Source of the DNA: Bathymodiolus japonicus methanotrophic gill symbiont
GTDB taxonomy: Bacteria; Pseudomonadota; Gammaproteobacteria; Methylococcales; Methylomonadaceae
DNA: 64,000 nt
Assembly (NCBI RefSeq): GCF_019721995.1
Contig: NZ_BLYC01000001.1
Coordinates: 62,001 to 126,000 of the forward strand
Direction of reading: 5' to 3'
Part shown: one piece after another, positions 46,572-57,297 of the stretch
Numbering within the stretch: the first letter of the stretch is position 1
Layout: each line of letters opens with the position of its first letter
Program-made: the position numbers and the translations under genes
The notes under the pieces: generated by a model
What the model was told of the DNA's origin: nothing
What the model saw: the letters and a program-made list of their open reading frames with translations, nothing else
Database searches by the model: none

Positions 46572-47204
46572 TTAGTCTGGGTTTCCTTCTAGTGCTTCCA
46601 GTTGTTTCCAGCGGTTCACGATATTGCAGAAAATTTCAGCCGTTTGCTTTGCATCATACAGCGCGGAGTGCGCCTGCTCATTATCCCACTCCATTCCTGC
46701 TGCCTTGCCAATTTTAGCCAGCACTGTCTGTTTATACATTAAGCCGCCCAGGGTCGCAGTATCAAAGGTACTAAAGGGGTGAAACGGGCTGCGCTTTATT
46801 CTCGTGCGGCTAATGGCAGCGTTGAGAAAGTTAATATCAAAATTGGGGTTGTGTCCGACTAAAATGGCTCGAGTGCACTTGTTGCGTTTTACGGCATGCT
46901 TAATGGGCATAAATAATTTATGTAATGCTTCTTTTTCAGCAACAGCCATACGAAACGGGTGGTATGGGTCTATGCCGGTAAATTTTAGAGCAGATTGATC
47001 TAAAATTGAATTTTCAAATGGAATAATATGCGCAGCATGACTTTCGGTAATTTGCAGTTGCTCACCTTCATCATATTCAACAATTACCGCAGCGATTTCT
47101 AGCAATGGATTTTTTTTTGCATCAAACCCTGCTGTTTCTATATCAACAATCACAGGAAGGTATCCCCTAAATCGTTCGTTTAATGGATGTTCAACTGGTT
47201 CCAT
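46572..47204 (-). CDS. rnt: Ribonuclease T
   Basis: A 210-residue DEDD-family 3'-5' exoribonuclease that trims the 3' ends of tRNA and other stable RNAs. Exo motifs are VDIETAGFDAKKNPLLEIAA (Exo I), GHNPNFDINFLNAA (Exo II) and HSALYDAKQTAEIF (Exo III), with the catalytic DEDDh residues present. Start and length agree with the family. Confidence 0.95.
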   Translation of the reverse strand: MEPVEHPLNERFRGYLPVIVDIETAGFDAKKNPLLEIAAVIVEYDEGEQLQITESHAAHIIPFENSILDQSALKFTGIDPYHPFRMAVAEKEALHKLFMPIKHAVKRNKCTRAILVGHNPNFDINFLNAAISRTRIKRSPFHPFSTFDTATLGGLMYKQTVLAKIGKAAGMEWDNEQAHSALYDAKQTAEIFCNIVNRWKQLEALEGNPD

Positions 47205-47291
47205 GGTGCTAAATATTAAATGACTGGGGAAAAATATGCTATGTTACGCGAAGTTTTTGTGTGTATAAACTTTTAGCTAGTATTTTAAGTA

Positions 47292-48077
47292 ATGATAAAT
47301 AAAATAAATAAATATCGTTTGCTGCTTGGTGGAGTCATCTTGGCAGTGTTGCAGGGCTGTACCACGGTTCCTCACCCAGTTACGGAAGATCCATGGGAAG
47401 GAATGAATCGAGATATATTATCATTCAATGACCAAGTTGATAAATTTGTTTTAAAGCCAGTAGCCAAGGGATATCAATGGATAACCCCTGAATTTGCAGA
47501 TATAGGCATCAGTAACTTCTTTTCTAATTTAAAAGATATTGGGGTCAGTGTTAATGATTTTTTACAGGCAAAACCTAAACGGGGCATTATGGATACCACT
47601 CGATTCCTGGTGAATAGCACCGCTGGAATTGCCGGATTTATCGATGTCGCAACCATGATCGACTTACCTAAACATCAAGAGGACTTTGCGCAAACCTTGG
47701 CGGTATGGGGTGTGCCTAGAGGACCTTATTTTGTTATCCCGCTGTTGGGCCCTAGTTCGGTAAGAGGCGTGGGTGGTTATGTCGGAGATTCAGCTTTGCA
47801 CCCGTTAACCTATACTTTCTTTTTTGGCAGTTCAGCAGTATCCTGGGGGCTATCAGTCGGTTTGAGTACGGTAGAAATTGTTGATGCTCGAGCAGACTTT
47901 TTAGGTGCTGAAGCAGTAGCTTCAGAGGCAGCAATAGATCGATATGTATTTTTCCGTTCTGCCTATATGCAGCGCAGAGATTATTTAATTAGTGATGGCG
48001 CAGTACAACCCCTCGACTTTGAAGGTATGAATGGTGAGGATCTGGGTGAGGACCTATATGAAGAAGGGCTGGAATAA
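47292..48077 (+). CDS. mlaA: MlaA/VacJ outer-membrane lipoprotein
   Basis: A 261-residue lipoprotein of the Mla system that removes mislocalised phospholipids from the outer leaflet. The lipobox is in ILAVLQGCTT. The family segments DPWEGMNRDILSFNDQVDKF, GRFLVNSTAGIAG-like TRFLVNSTAGIAGFIDVATM and WGVPRGPYFVIPLLGPSSVR are clear. The stop codon lies inside the 8-bp target duplication of the adjacent IS4-family element, so the protein end was preserved by the insertion. mlaBCDEF are not nearby. Confidence 0.95.
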   Translation: MINKINKYRLLLGGVILAVLQGCTTVPHPVTEDPWEGMNRDILSFNDQVDKFVLKPVAKGYQWITPEFADIGISNFFSNLKDIGVSVNDFLQAKPKRGIMDTTRFLVNSTAGIAGFIDVATMIDLPKHQEDFAQTLAVWGVPRGPYFVIPLLGPSSVRGVGGYVGDSALHPLTYTFFFGSSAVSWGLSVGLSTVEIVDARADFLGAEAVASEAAIDRYVFFRSAYMQRRDYLISDGAVQPLDFEGMNGEDLGEDLYEEGLE

Positions 48078-49158
48078 GATCATCAGTGTTCCCCTATCAA
48101 TTGAGGCCGTAAAACTAACCTCGCCACAAGAGAGCTCATAAAGCACTGTAAAGACATTCCTGTTATTATTGCGTTTTGAACTGCCCGAATGGTATACGAG
48201 CTGATACGAGATATTCTTGCCTGGAAAAATAATGGATTCACAAAACGATCTCGTTTTTGAGCCTGTTGCTGCCTTATCTCCAGAGCCTCGCTATATTTTT
48301 TATCCGATGGATGAATCAATTCTGGCTGTTGTGTTTTTGAACTCTCTTCAAACACGCGCATTAAATTATAGCTCATTGCAGTCAGGCGCATTTGATTTTC
48401 AAGTGAGCGGGTATTGGAAGACCAAGCTTTAGTTTCCTTGAAATTACTTTTAGTGTTATTGAATGTCTTTTCAATCGTCCATCGCTTGAAATACAGCATG
48501 GCAATGGTTCCAGGGTTAATAGTCATTGGCAAGGTTGTCACGAACCGGTGAAGTTTTCCGGTTTCTGGATCACGGTAATCCACCACGTTAAATTTGATGC
48601 CCTTGTTTTCGTACACACTGTATGCTTCAACCCCTGTATTGATCTCATGGCGGGAGTCAAAAGGGATAGACTCAACCAGAGTCGCAATTGAATTTTCTTT
48701 TAGCATTGAAATCATGTAATTAGCATGTCGTTTCTGCCGATCCCACCAGACAAAGTCGGTGACGGCTTTATCGTAGACATAGAGATGTTTCTGAGAGCTG
48801 TTATTTCCCTTGTTTTGCTTTTCAATATGACCTCGTAACACAGGTATTTCTTGATGTCTCTGAGTTCCGTTTGTCACCAGACAAAGAAATCTGAGCAACC
48901 CACTTCTGAGATTCAACGCGTAAATCCCCCCGGCCGCATAAACTTTCCCCTTGCTGTTTTTTTCAGTATGGCAGGCATGATCAATAAAATGTCCATCCGC
49001 TGCTTCTATGGTGTATTCGTCAAGTTCCGGGAATGCTTTAAGATAATCAATGCCTTGCGATAGCAGTGTTTCAGCGTGAAGATGATAGCTCTGCTGTTCA
49101 AATGCCTCAAGCATACTTGTTCGTCTATGCGACTTCAGTGATTTAAAATACATTGAGT

Positions 49159-49698
49159 CAGGCGCGCCATGCTACCTCACGAAATTCCGGGACTCCTGTC
49201 GCCATAATTCGTTCACCTACGCAGCGGATGGGAGATGCCCTCGCTGTCAGCCCCGGACGGGCTGATAGTCTCCAGAAGGCGCAGGGAAATTTGCCAATCC
49301 GAAGTGCGCGATAGCGCGCGAGGGAGGCTAAAATTTTATCCCGAATAGCCGTAGAGCCATTTGTGGTAGCCATGACTGAGCTGCTTTGTGCTCAGTCTGT
49401 GGCGGACGCAGGGCGGCTGGAGCATCTCCTATTCGCTGCGTAGGTGAACGAATTACGGCGACAGGAGTCCCGGAATTTCGTGAGGTAGCATGGCGCGCCT
49501 GGAACGCCCTGCGTCCGCAACGACTACGCACAAAAGCCGCTTCGTCATTACTACCTCACTGGCTGGACGGCTATTCGGAATGCAATTCTTGCTCCTCTCG
49601 CGTGCTGCTAGCACACGTCGAATCAGCGAATTGCCCTGTCGCCTATCAGGGACTAAAAATCACCACTTCGCTAAGCTCCGTTTCCATGATTTTCAGCG
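49159..49698 (+). mobile_element. R280 copy 4, itself split by an R260
   Basis: Forward copy. The two arms 49159-49241 and 49502-49698 add to 280 bp. The insertion point in the transposase gene (cccc/actc on the gene strand) matches copy 2 exactly without duplication. Confidence 0.93.
49242..49501 (-). mobile_element. R260 structured repeat, copy 5 (inside R280)
   Basis: A complete 260-bp copy, reversed. The interrupted R280 reads gatgccct/gaacgccc on the plus strand, exactly the uninterrupted sequence of the R280 at 36072-36351. R260 was therefore mobile after R280. Confidence 0.94.
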
Positions 49699-50348
49699 GG
49701 GGAAGCAGCTGGCCATAAATCTGTTCATTGGTTTGGAGGAAATGGCGACCACTATCGACTACACTGATACAGCGTAATAACCCAAGGCGAATAAAGTCGA
49801 TATCCTTCAACTCTGGGCATGAACGAGCCCACAAAGGATGACGCTCTGCTAACAGGGCACGTTCCATACTTTCATTGCAGTGTTGGTGAATATGTTCAGA
49901 GAGTGGTAGGTCTTTAAGCATGGGTGATATCCGTTTATGAGGTGATTAAAACGGAAATTTTTAGAAAAATTTTTTCGGCAATTGCAAGCTTTATTTGAAA
50001 TTATTTGTTGTTTTTTTACGGTGCCTACAGAGTGTTTATTTTCTGTTATAAGTGATTAAAATCAAAAAGATGGAAATATTCGAGTGTTGCTACCTTCAGG
50101 TAGGTCATAGGCTGCTTTGTTTAGGTACTTCTTCTTTCAATGGGAACACTGATGAATAAGATAGAGAATATGGGCGACATATTAGACGCTGGTTTTATGC
50201 CAGGTACTGGTTCTTACCATGAAGGACTTGAAGGCATTACGATATAACTTCATAGCGACGTTTAACAAAAACATATACCTATACCTAATTATATCTGTAA
50301 CAATCTGTTCTTTATGCTCTTCATGGTGAAAATGGGATATGTGCTGGG

Positions 50349-51395
50349 CTATGCCACTGATTCTTTTAGTTTCCAGTGCAATGTTTCGCCCGCTTTAAGC
50401 GGTGTTAATCGGGTCTTATCTGAGACAGGATAATTATCAGGTACTTGCCAGTCAGTTTTTTCCAGGGTGATGTGCTGTGTATTTCGCGGTAACTGGTAAA
50501 AATCTGCGCCATAAAAACTGGCGAAGCCTTCCAGTTTATCCAATGCACTAGCCGCATCAAATGCTTCGGCATAGAGTTCAATGGCTGCATAAGCAGAATA
50601 ACAACCAGCACAGCCACAGCTATTTTCTTTTAAATGACTTAAATGCGGCGCACTGTCAGTACCTAAAAAGAACTTGGGGTTGCCGCTAGTTGCAGCCTTT
50701 ACCAAGGCTTCTCGATGTGTTTCCCGTTTAAGTATCGGCAGGCAATAATAATGTGGTTTGATGCCCCCGACCAGGATTGCATTGCGATTATATAGCAGGT
50801 GCTGGGGGGTAATGGTTGCAGCAATATTATCTGGTGCTTGTTGCACAAATTGCACTGCCTCCCGGGTAGTTACATGTTCAAGCACAATGCGCAGGGTCGG
50901 GAAGTGCAGGTGAATAACGCTTAGTTTCTGTTCAATAAAAACCCGCTCCCGATCAAAGATGTCAATGTCGGCATCGGTCACTTCTCCATGCACCAGTAGT
51001 GGTACATTGTGTTCTTCCATTGCCGCAAATATAGGGAAAACAGCTTTTAGATCAGTTATTCCCTGAGCGGAATTAGTGGTTGCACCAGCGGGATAGAGCT
51101 TAAAAGCATGTATAGCCGATGAATCTGCTGCTAGTCGGACATCTTCTACCGTTGTGCTATTAGTCAGGTAAAGGACCATCAGCGGATTGAAGTTATACTG
51201 GCTTGAGGCGGCATGCAGAATTTCTTGTTGATAGATGAGAGCCTGAGCAACATTAGTCACTGGGGGCTGTAAATTGGGCATAATTATTGCGCGCGCAAAT
51301 TGCCGGACAGTATGATTGATTACTGTTTTCAGCATGTCTCCAGTGCGTACATGTAAGTGCCAGTCATCGGGTTGGGTCAGAGTTATTTGTTGCAT
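50349..51395 (-). CDS. pyrC: Dihydroorotase, class II
   Basis: A 348-residue amidohydrolase closing carbamoyl-aspartate to dihydroorotate in pyrimidine synthesis. The start at 51395 (MQQITLTQPDDWHLHVRTGD) fits E. coli-type PyrC. The zinc-binding WHLHVR, the carbamylated Lys in AFKLYPAGATTNS, HGEVTD, EHVTTREAVQFV and the catalytic Asp in FFLGTDSAPHLS are present. It stands alone. Confidence 0.96.
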   Translation of the reverse strand: MQQITLTQPDDWHLHVRTGDMLKTVINHTVRQFARAIIMPNLQPPVTNVAQALIYQQEILHAASSQYNFNPLMVLYLTNSTTVEDVRLAADSSAIHAFKLYPAGATTNSAQGITDLKAVFPIFAAMEEHNVPLLVHGEVTDADIDIFDRERVFIEQKLSVIHLHFPTLRIVLEHVTTREAVQFVQQAPDNIAATITPQHLLYNRNAILVGGIKPHYYCLPILKRETHREALVKAATSGNPKFFLGTDSAPHLSHLKENSCGCAGCYSAYAAIELYAEAFDAASALDKLEGFASFYGADFYQLPRNTQHITLEKTDWQVPDNYPVSDKTRLTPLKAGETLHWKLKESVA

Positions 51396-51555
51396 TGATA
51401 GCCGCCTTAAAGTCTGTGTTTGGTCTAATGTGTTCGCTGTTTCTTGCTTGTACTGCTGCTTATTATTAAAATACACGGTTAATTTTGATTTGCTTATTGA
51501 AAAAAAGCAAATCAGTCTCCATATTTCTAGTTATTTTCCTCTTTCGGAGTAGCAA

Positions 51556-51804
51556 ATGCCAATTTATGAATATGAGTGCCAGTCCTGTGGAAATGAGCAT
51601 GAAGCCTTGCAGAAAATGAGCGCAGAGCCACTGGTAACGTGTCCTAGCTGTAATGATCCTGAACTAAAGAAAAAAATATCAGCAGCGGGCTTCCGCTTAA
51701 AAGGCAGCGGCTGGTATGAAACTGACTTTAAAAGTGGCAATAAGAAAAATGTTGCTGGAGAAAAAAAAGCACCTGCTGCTGCCAAGCCCGCTAAAGCCGG
51801 GTAA
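51556..51804 (+). CDS. FmdB-type zinc-ribbon regulatory protein
   Basis: An 82-residue protein starting MPIYEYECQSCGNEHEALQK, with two CxxC pairs and an Ala/Lys-rich tail. It belongs to the FmdB/CxxC_CXXC_SSSS family, often called putative regulators. It is 73 bases upstream of aspS, an arrangement common in Gammaproteobacteria, suggesting cotranscription. Confidence 0.9.
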   Translation: MPIYEYECQSCGNEHEALQKMSAEPLVTCPSCNDPELKKKISAAGFRLKGSGWYETDFKSGNKKNVAGEKKAPAAAKPAKAG

Positions 51805-51877
51805 AATAAGAATAATAACGGTCGGTACGAGTGTCTCGAACCGATAATGTCTATAAATATTTACAGAGAAATAATAT

Positions 51878-53662
51878 ATGCGTACCCATAAGTGCGGAGA
51901 ATTAAAAAAAGATAACTTAGGTGAATCAGTTGCGCTGTGCGGCTGGGTACATAAAAGACGTGATCATGGTGGTGTTATTTTTATCGACTTAAGAGATCGT
52001 GAAGGTCTGGTGCAAGTAGTTTTTAATCCGGAAACAACGGACACCTTTGCGATTGCTGAAAGTGTGCGCAGCGAATATGTATTGCGTGTAGAGGGTATAG
52101 TCAGAGATCGTCTGGAAGGAACGGTTAATCCTAATATGGCAACTGGCGAAATCGAGGTCTTGGTCAGCCATATTGAAGTATTAAATGAGTCAGAAACACC
52201 ACCTTTCCCGATTGAAAGCGAGATTGAAGTTAACGAAGAAATGCGCTTGCGTTATCGTTATATCGACCTGCGTAAAACATCAATGCTGGAAAAGATGAAA
52301 GTGCGGCGCGATGTTACGCGTAATTTACGTAATTTTCTGGATGCGCAGGACTTCTTTGAAATGGAAACGCCTATTTTAACTAAGGCAACGCCAGAAGGCG
52401 CGCGTGATTATATCGTACCCAGCCGTACCCACCAACATGCGTTTTTTGCCCTACCGCAATCCCCACAATTATATAAACAGATATTGATGATGGCGGGTAT
52501 GGACCGCTATTATCAAGTAGTGCGTTGTTTTCGTGACGAGGATTTACGTGCGGATCGACAGCCTGAATTTACTCAGTTGGATATAGAAACTTCGTTTATG
52601 GATGAAGATGCGATTATGGCTATTATGGAAGATATGATGCGTAATTTATTCAAAGAAGTAATTGATGTCGATTTAGGCAATCCTTTTCCGCGCATGACGC
52701 ATGAAGAGGCCATGTCAGGTTATGGCTCTGATAAACCAGATTTACGGATTCCATTAGAGCTAGTGGATATTGCCGAAGAAATGCAAGACGTCGAGTTTAA
52801 GGTTTTCTCTGGCCCCGCTAATGATCCAAAAGGGCGCGTGGTTGCTTTACGTATTCCAGAGGGTGCAAAACTAAGTCGAAAAGAAATAGACGCTTATACC
52901 AAGTTCGTCAGTATTTATGGCGCGCGAGGTCTGGCTTATATTAAAGTCAATGATCGCAATGGTGGGCTTGAAGGTCTACAGTCTCCGATTGTTAAGTTTG
53001 CACCGGCTGAAGTCTGGGAAGCGGTACTAGAAAAAACGGGCGCGCAAACAGGCGACCTGATTTTCTTTGGTGCAGATAAAGCCAATATTGTAAATGAAGC
53101 AATAGGTGCATTACGCGTAAAGGTTGGTACCGATTTAGGGCTTTTAGAAGGTGACTGGAAGCCGCTTTGGGTGGTTGATTTTCCAATGTTTGAATGGGAT
53201 GAAAAAGGCAAGCGCTGGAATGCCATCCACCACCCTTTTACCGCGCCTAGCTGCTCGGAAGAGGAGTTAAAATCTGACCCAGGCGCGGCATTATCGCGTG
53301 CCTATGATCTAGTGCTGAATGGTACTGAAGTGGGTGGTGGTTCGATTCGTATTAATAAAACCGCAATGCAGTCTACTGTTTTAGATATTTTAGGCATAGG
53401 CGAGCAAGAAGCGAATGATAAATTCGGTTTTTTATTGGAGGCTTTAAAATATGGTTGTCCTCCACATGGGGGCATGGCTTATGGGCTTGATCGTCTGGTT
53501 ATGTTAATGACCGGTTCGAGTTCAATCCGCGAAGTGATTGCTTTCCCTAAAACCCAATCGGCCGCATGTCCATTAGTGGATGCACCGGCGATGATTAATG
53601 CCGAGCAATTAAAGGAACTGCATATTAAATTGCATAAGCCGATTGTTAAAGACGACGCTTAG
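51878..53662 (+). CDS. aspS: Aspartyl-tRNA synthetase
   Basis: A 594-residue class II synthetase. The N-terminal OB-fold binds the anticodon ([20 protein letters not shown]). Motif 2 is in [20 protein letters not shown], the bacterial GAD insertion lies in the middle, and motif 3 is [13 protein letters not shown]. Length is standard for the bacterial enzyme. Discriminating versus non-discriminating activity cannot be told by eye. Confidence 0.98.
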   Translation: MRTHKCGELKKDNLGESVALCGWVHKRRDHGGVIFIDLRDREGLVQVVFNPETTDTFAIAESVRSEYVLRVEGIVRDRLEGTVNPNMATGEIEVLVSHIEVLNESETPPFPIESEIEVNEEMRLRYRYIDLRKTSMLEKMKVRRDVTRNLRNFLDAQDFFEMETPILTKATPEGARDYIVPSRTHQHAFFALPQSPQLYKQILMMAGMDRYYQVVRCFRDEDLRADRQPEFTQLDIETSFMDEDAIMAIMEDMMRNLFKEVIDVDLGNPFPRMTHEEAMSGYGSDKPDLRIPLELVDIAEEMQDVEFKVFSGPANDPKGRVVALRIPEGAKLSRKEIDAYTKFVSIYGARGLAYIKVNDRNGGLEGLQSPIVKFAPAEVWEAVLEKTGAQTGDLIFFGADKANIVNEAIGALRVKVGTDLGLLEGDWKPLWVVDFPMFEWDEKGKRWNAIHHPFTAPSCSEEELKSDPGAALSRAYDLVLNGTEVGGGSIRINKTAMQSTVLDILGIGEQEANDKFGFLLEALKYGCPPHGGMAYGLDRLVMLMTGSSSIREVIAFPKTQSAACPLVDAPAMINAEQLKELHIKLHKPIVKDDA

Positions 53663-53668
53663 TCAATT

Positions 53669-53998
53669 GTAGGGCGTGGCTTTAGCCCGCTCTTTCGCTG
53701 TCAGCCCCGGACGGGCTGATAGTCTCCAGAAGGCGCAGGGAAATTTGCCAATCCGAAGTGCGCGATAGCGCGCGAGGGAGGCTAAAATTTTATCCCGAAT
53801 AGCCGTAGAGCCATTTGTGGTAGCCATGACTGAGCTGCTTTGTGCTCAGTCTGTGGCGGACGCAGGGCGGCTGGAGCATCTCCTATTCGCTGCGTAGGTG
53901 AACGAATTACGGCGACAGGAGTCCCGGAATTTCGTGAGGTAGCATGGCGCGCCTGTATCAAAGCAGGTAGATGTTTGCGGGCTGAAGCCACGCCCTAC
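53669..53998. repeat. REP-type palindrome with an R260 in its loop
   Basis: The arms GTAGGGCGTGGCTTTAGCCC (from 53669) and GGGCTGAAGCCACGCCCTAC (to 53998) form the same palindrome as at 1937-2004. R260 occupies the loop between them. Confidence 0.85.
53696..53955 (-). mobile_element. R260 structured repeat, copy 6 (in REP loop)
   Basis: A complete 260-bp copy, reversed. Flanks in element orientation are tgata/aaaga; unlike most R260 sites the left flank does not end in C. Confidence 0.9.
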
Positions 53999-54022
53999 AA
54001 AAAGAGTTTTTGAGAATTTATT

Positions 54023-55117
54023 ATGACTGCATTAGCCATTCAAGATTACGCATTACTTTCTGATGAGGAATGTGCAATAAAAATCCAGCAAGCGAAAGCC
54101 ACTTTAGGCAAACGTTGTATTGTTTTAGGCCATCATTATCAGCGTGATGAAGTCTTTCAGCACGCTGATATTTCTGGTGATTCGTTAAAACTTTCCCGGG
54201 AAGCAGCCGAATCCGATGCGGAATATATCGTTTTTTGCGGCGTGCATTTTATGGCAGAAGTGGCAGATATTCTGTCTCGGCCCGAGCAAATAGCTATATT
54301 GCCCGATTTAGCCGCTGGCTGTTCGATGGCCGATATGGCAAATAAAGTTAATGTGCAACGCTGCTGGGATGAATTAGCCAAAGTTATTGATGTAGAAAAT
54401 ACGGTTACACCGGTTACCTATATTAATTCTGCTGCTGATTTAAAAGCCTTTTGTGGTGAGCATGAAGGTATTGTCTGTACTTCATCTAATGCTAGAAAAA
54501 TTCTTGAATGGAGCTTTGCCAAGCGAGAAAAAATTCTTTTTTTCCCGGATCAGCATCTAGGCCGTAATACTGCATTTAATATGGGTATTCCTTTAGATGA
54601 AATGGTGGTCTGGGATTTTTCTAAGCCTATGGGAGGTTTAACTGCTGAGGAAATTCGGCAGGCGAAAATGATTCTCTGGGGTGGTTACTGTTCAGTGCAT
54701 CAGGTTTTTAAGCCTGAGCAGATTGATGCGTTTTTAGAGCGCTACCCTGAAACTAATGTAGTTGCCCATCCTGAAGCCTGTTTTGAAGTATGTCAAAAGG
54801 CTGATTATATTGGCTCTACCGAAGTTATTTTAAAAATCGTGCGTGAAGCCGAACCGAATACTCGCTGGCTGGTGGCAACTGAGTTGAATTTAGTCAACCG
54901 CTTGCATGATGAATGTAAGGCAGAGGGTAAAAATGTACACTTTATGTCACCGGCACTCAGCATGTGTTCAACCATGTTCCGCACCGATCCACAGCATCTG
55001 GCATGGATTCTGGAAAACCTGGTTGCCGGGCATGTCGTTAATCGCATTCAAGTGGCCGAGCAAGAAGCACAATATGCCAAGGTTGCACTGGATAATATGC
55101 TCTCCATAAAACTATAA
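54023..55117 (+). CDS. nadA: Quinolinate synthase A
   Basis: A 364-residue 4Fe-4S enzyme condensing iminoaspartate with dihydroxyacetone phosphate to quinolinate in NAD synthesis. The three-fold repeat structure is visible. Cluster cysteines lie in IVFCGVHFMAEVA, HPEACFEVCQ and MSPALSMCSTMFRTDP; GHHYQRDEV is the substrate loop. Length is normal. No nadB or nadC is adjacent. Confidence 0.96.
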   Translation: MTALAIQDYALLSDEECAIKIQQAKATLGKRCIVLGHHYQRDEVFQHADISGDSLKLSREAAESDAEYIVFCGVHFMAEVADILSRPEQIAILPDLAAGCSMADMANKVNVQRCWDELAKVIDVENTVTPVTYINSAADLKAFCGEHEGIVCTSSNARKILEWSFAKREKILFFPDQHLGRNTAFNMGIPLDEMVVWDFSKPMGGLTAEEIRQAKMILWGGYCSVHQVFKPEQIDAFLERYPETNVVAHPEACFEVCQKADYIGSTEVILKIVREAEPNTRWLVATELNLVNRLHDECKAEGKNVHFMSPALSMCSTMFRTDPQHLAWILENLVAGHVVNRIQVAEQEAQYAKVALDNMLSIKL

Positions 55118-55129
55118 TTTAATTACCTA

Positions 55130-55213
55130 CTGAAGTTTCCCAATTATTGAGTAGCTGAAATACACAATGCTGGTGTGTCGAGGTTTATTTTAGGTGGTTT
55201 TGCCATGTTTATA
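55130..55213. mobile_element. MITE-B, left part, cut by IS-A
   Basis: The MITE-B end CTGAAGTTTCCC opens 12 bases after the nadA stop and runs to the internal TTATA at 55209-55213, where IS-A begins. The remaining MITE half is not found after IS-A, so a deletion or recombination followed. Confidence 0.85.
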
Positions 55214-56180
55214 CTCGATGTTCAAGTTTTTCCATCCCATTGCCATCAAACTCTTACCTTCACCCAGCAGAACAATACTTTAATGATGGTGTTGGCTCTA
55301 AGCGCCCTAAATCTCTGCCAATCATATGTTTTCCTGATGGCATCAGTTGAAACACATCCTTTATTAATTCACCTAACTCTTTCAGCTTATCACCAGGATC
55401 TGGAAACTCTAGCAATGACGTGATGAACTCAAGCAGTACATCCATTTGAGACTTGCGCTGTAAGCTTCCTACGGTATACGCAGGTAGTTTGCTTTCAATG
55501 CGGGCTATTTGCTCTGGGTGAAGGAGAAGGCAATGGTCAAACAAAAGACTCAGAATCAGGCCACGGTTTGATCCCTCTTCATCTAATTGTTTGGCCTCAC
55601 GCCCCCATCCTTCATAAAGCTTCCAGTCCTCAAAGGAAACCTCAATCAGCCATCTCAACGTATAGGCTTGAATAATATCTTGTGTGCGCCAAGTCAGGTC
55701 TGTCGCCACTAAATAGCGATAGTCGTTTTCACCGTCATATTTTAAGGCAATGACAAAGCGTTTTTTACTGTGAGAACTCACCTTTAATCGTGCACTGCTG
55801 GCAGTCACTTTAATCTCTTTGCCGCCACGTACACGTATTATCTGATCAATGCCTTTGTTAATCGAATTAAAGTAGCTCTCGACTGACCTTATTCTACCTC
55901 TATATTCAATATTTTGGTTTTCACGTAATTGGCTAATCACCTGCGAGCCTCCAGATTCTTTAGCGGCTTCGTCCATAAAGGCTTTTTCACCATACAGCGC
56001 TTCAAGCCAGTACGCCTTTAATTTTAATCAGGCTATGCGCAACTTTAAACTCTCCTGAATTCAAGTCATAAGTACATAACCCAATAAATTTTTCATATCT
56101 ATCCCAGTCAGCTCTTCAAATACCTCATAAGGTGTTTTGTAATTGAGACACTTTTTAGGGCGACTATTTAGCTTATCAAC

Positions 56181-56440
56181 CGCTGTCAGCCCCGGACGGG
56201 CTGATAGTCTCCAGAAGGCGCAGGGAAATTTGCCAATCCGAAGTGCGCGATAGCGCGCGAGGGAGGCCAAAATTTTATCCCGAATAGCCGTAGAGCCATT
56301 TGTGGTAGCCATGACTGAGCTGCTTTGTGCTCAGTCTGTGGCGGACGCAGGGCGGCTGGAGCATCTCCTATTCGCTGCGTAGGTGAACGAATTACGGCGA
56401 CAGGAGTCCCGGAATTTCGTGAGGTAGCATGGCGCGCCTG
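56181..56440 (-). mobile_element. R260 structured repeat, copy 7 (in IS30)
   Basis: A complete 260-bp copy, reversed. Inferred empty site in element orientation: tagcc/gttga. Excision restores the codons for IAVDKLN, without duplication. Confidence 0.92.
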
Positions 56441-57297
56441 GGCTATAAAAACCTCTTTTATCGTAACATCAATCAACTCCATTACTTTAGGGAAATACTG
56501 TCTTAATAAGCCATTAGCATTCTCATTTTGCCCTCTTTCCCAAGAGCTGTAGGGAGTCGCAAAATACGTATCACAACCTAGTGCTTCTGCTATTTTTTCA
56601 TGCAGGGTAAACTCTTTCCCGTTATCAAAAGTAATTGTTTTAACAAAGCTTTTTATAGGATCAAGCATTAAAATAGTTGCGTCTAATACATATTGAGCCT
56701 TTTTCCCCGCTAAAGGGAAGGCCAACCGTAATTTAGAGACTCGCTCATCCAACGTTACAATCGCCCCTTTGTGATTTTTCCCAATGATTGTATCTGCCTC
56801 CCAACCACCTATACGCTTACGGTTGTTGACCTCTTCAGAACGCTCATCTATATCGACTCTATTAGGGATTCCTGTCCTATTATGGGCTGACCCATATCGC
56901 TTGCGATAGGTTTTGTTCTGATGCCGAAGATGCTTGTATAGTTCACCCCCTGCCTTTTTGTACGCCAGAATGTGCTGGTAGATTGTTTCATGATGAAGAC
57001 TAATTATACCTTCTTGTTTTAACCGCCCTGCAATCTGCTCAGGACTCCAGTCATCCTCAATGCGAACATTAACAATGCCTTTCATTTCATCCGTTAATTT
57101 AACCTCTTTAGGCTTGTTTTTGTGTCGTTCTTGGGCAAAATCTTCTGCTTGTTTATGCCTGTAGCCTCTTTGACCTGTATTGCGTTTAATCTCGCGTGAA
57201 ATATTGCTTTGGCTTCGTTCTAAGGCTTCTGCTATTTTATTCTGTGAAGTTCCCTTTTTTAATTCAATTTCTATATAATATCTTTCTTCAGGACATA

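Larger units (their letters stand above)
48083..49921 (-). pseudogene. IS4-family transposase, interrupted by R280+R260 nest
   Basis: Same transposase as 29121-30679. The N-terminal part (MLKDLPLSEHIHQHC) is at 49700-49921 and the rest at 48083-49158. The YFKRWTIEKTFNNTK catalytic signature is intact here and uninterrupted, which supplies the empty-site sequence for R260 copy 4. Joining around 49159-49698 restores the frame at QLLPHSTYFKSL, allowing one substitution. Confidence 0.92.
48081..50154 (-). mobile_element. IS4-family element, copy 3, carrying nested R280 and R260
   Basis: Inverted ends CATCAGTGTTCCC and complement, with 8-bp duplication AATAAGAT at 48073-48080 and 50155-50162. Total 2074 bp; without the 540-bp R280/R260 nest it is 1534 bp, equal to copy 2 without its inserts. 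The left duplication includes the mlaA stop. Confidence 0.93.

Noticed and set aside
49158-49531. Short reading frames inside R260 (for example MATTNGSTAIRDKILASLAR or [20 protein letters not shown])
   Set aside because: They recur only because the copies are nearly identical. They overlap on both strands, R280 does not keep them, and stem covariation argues for structure, not protein.
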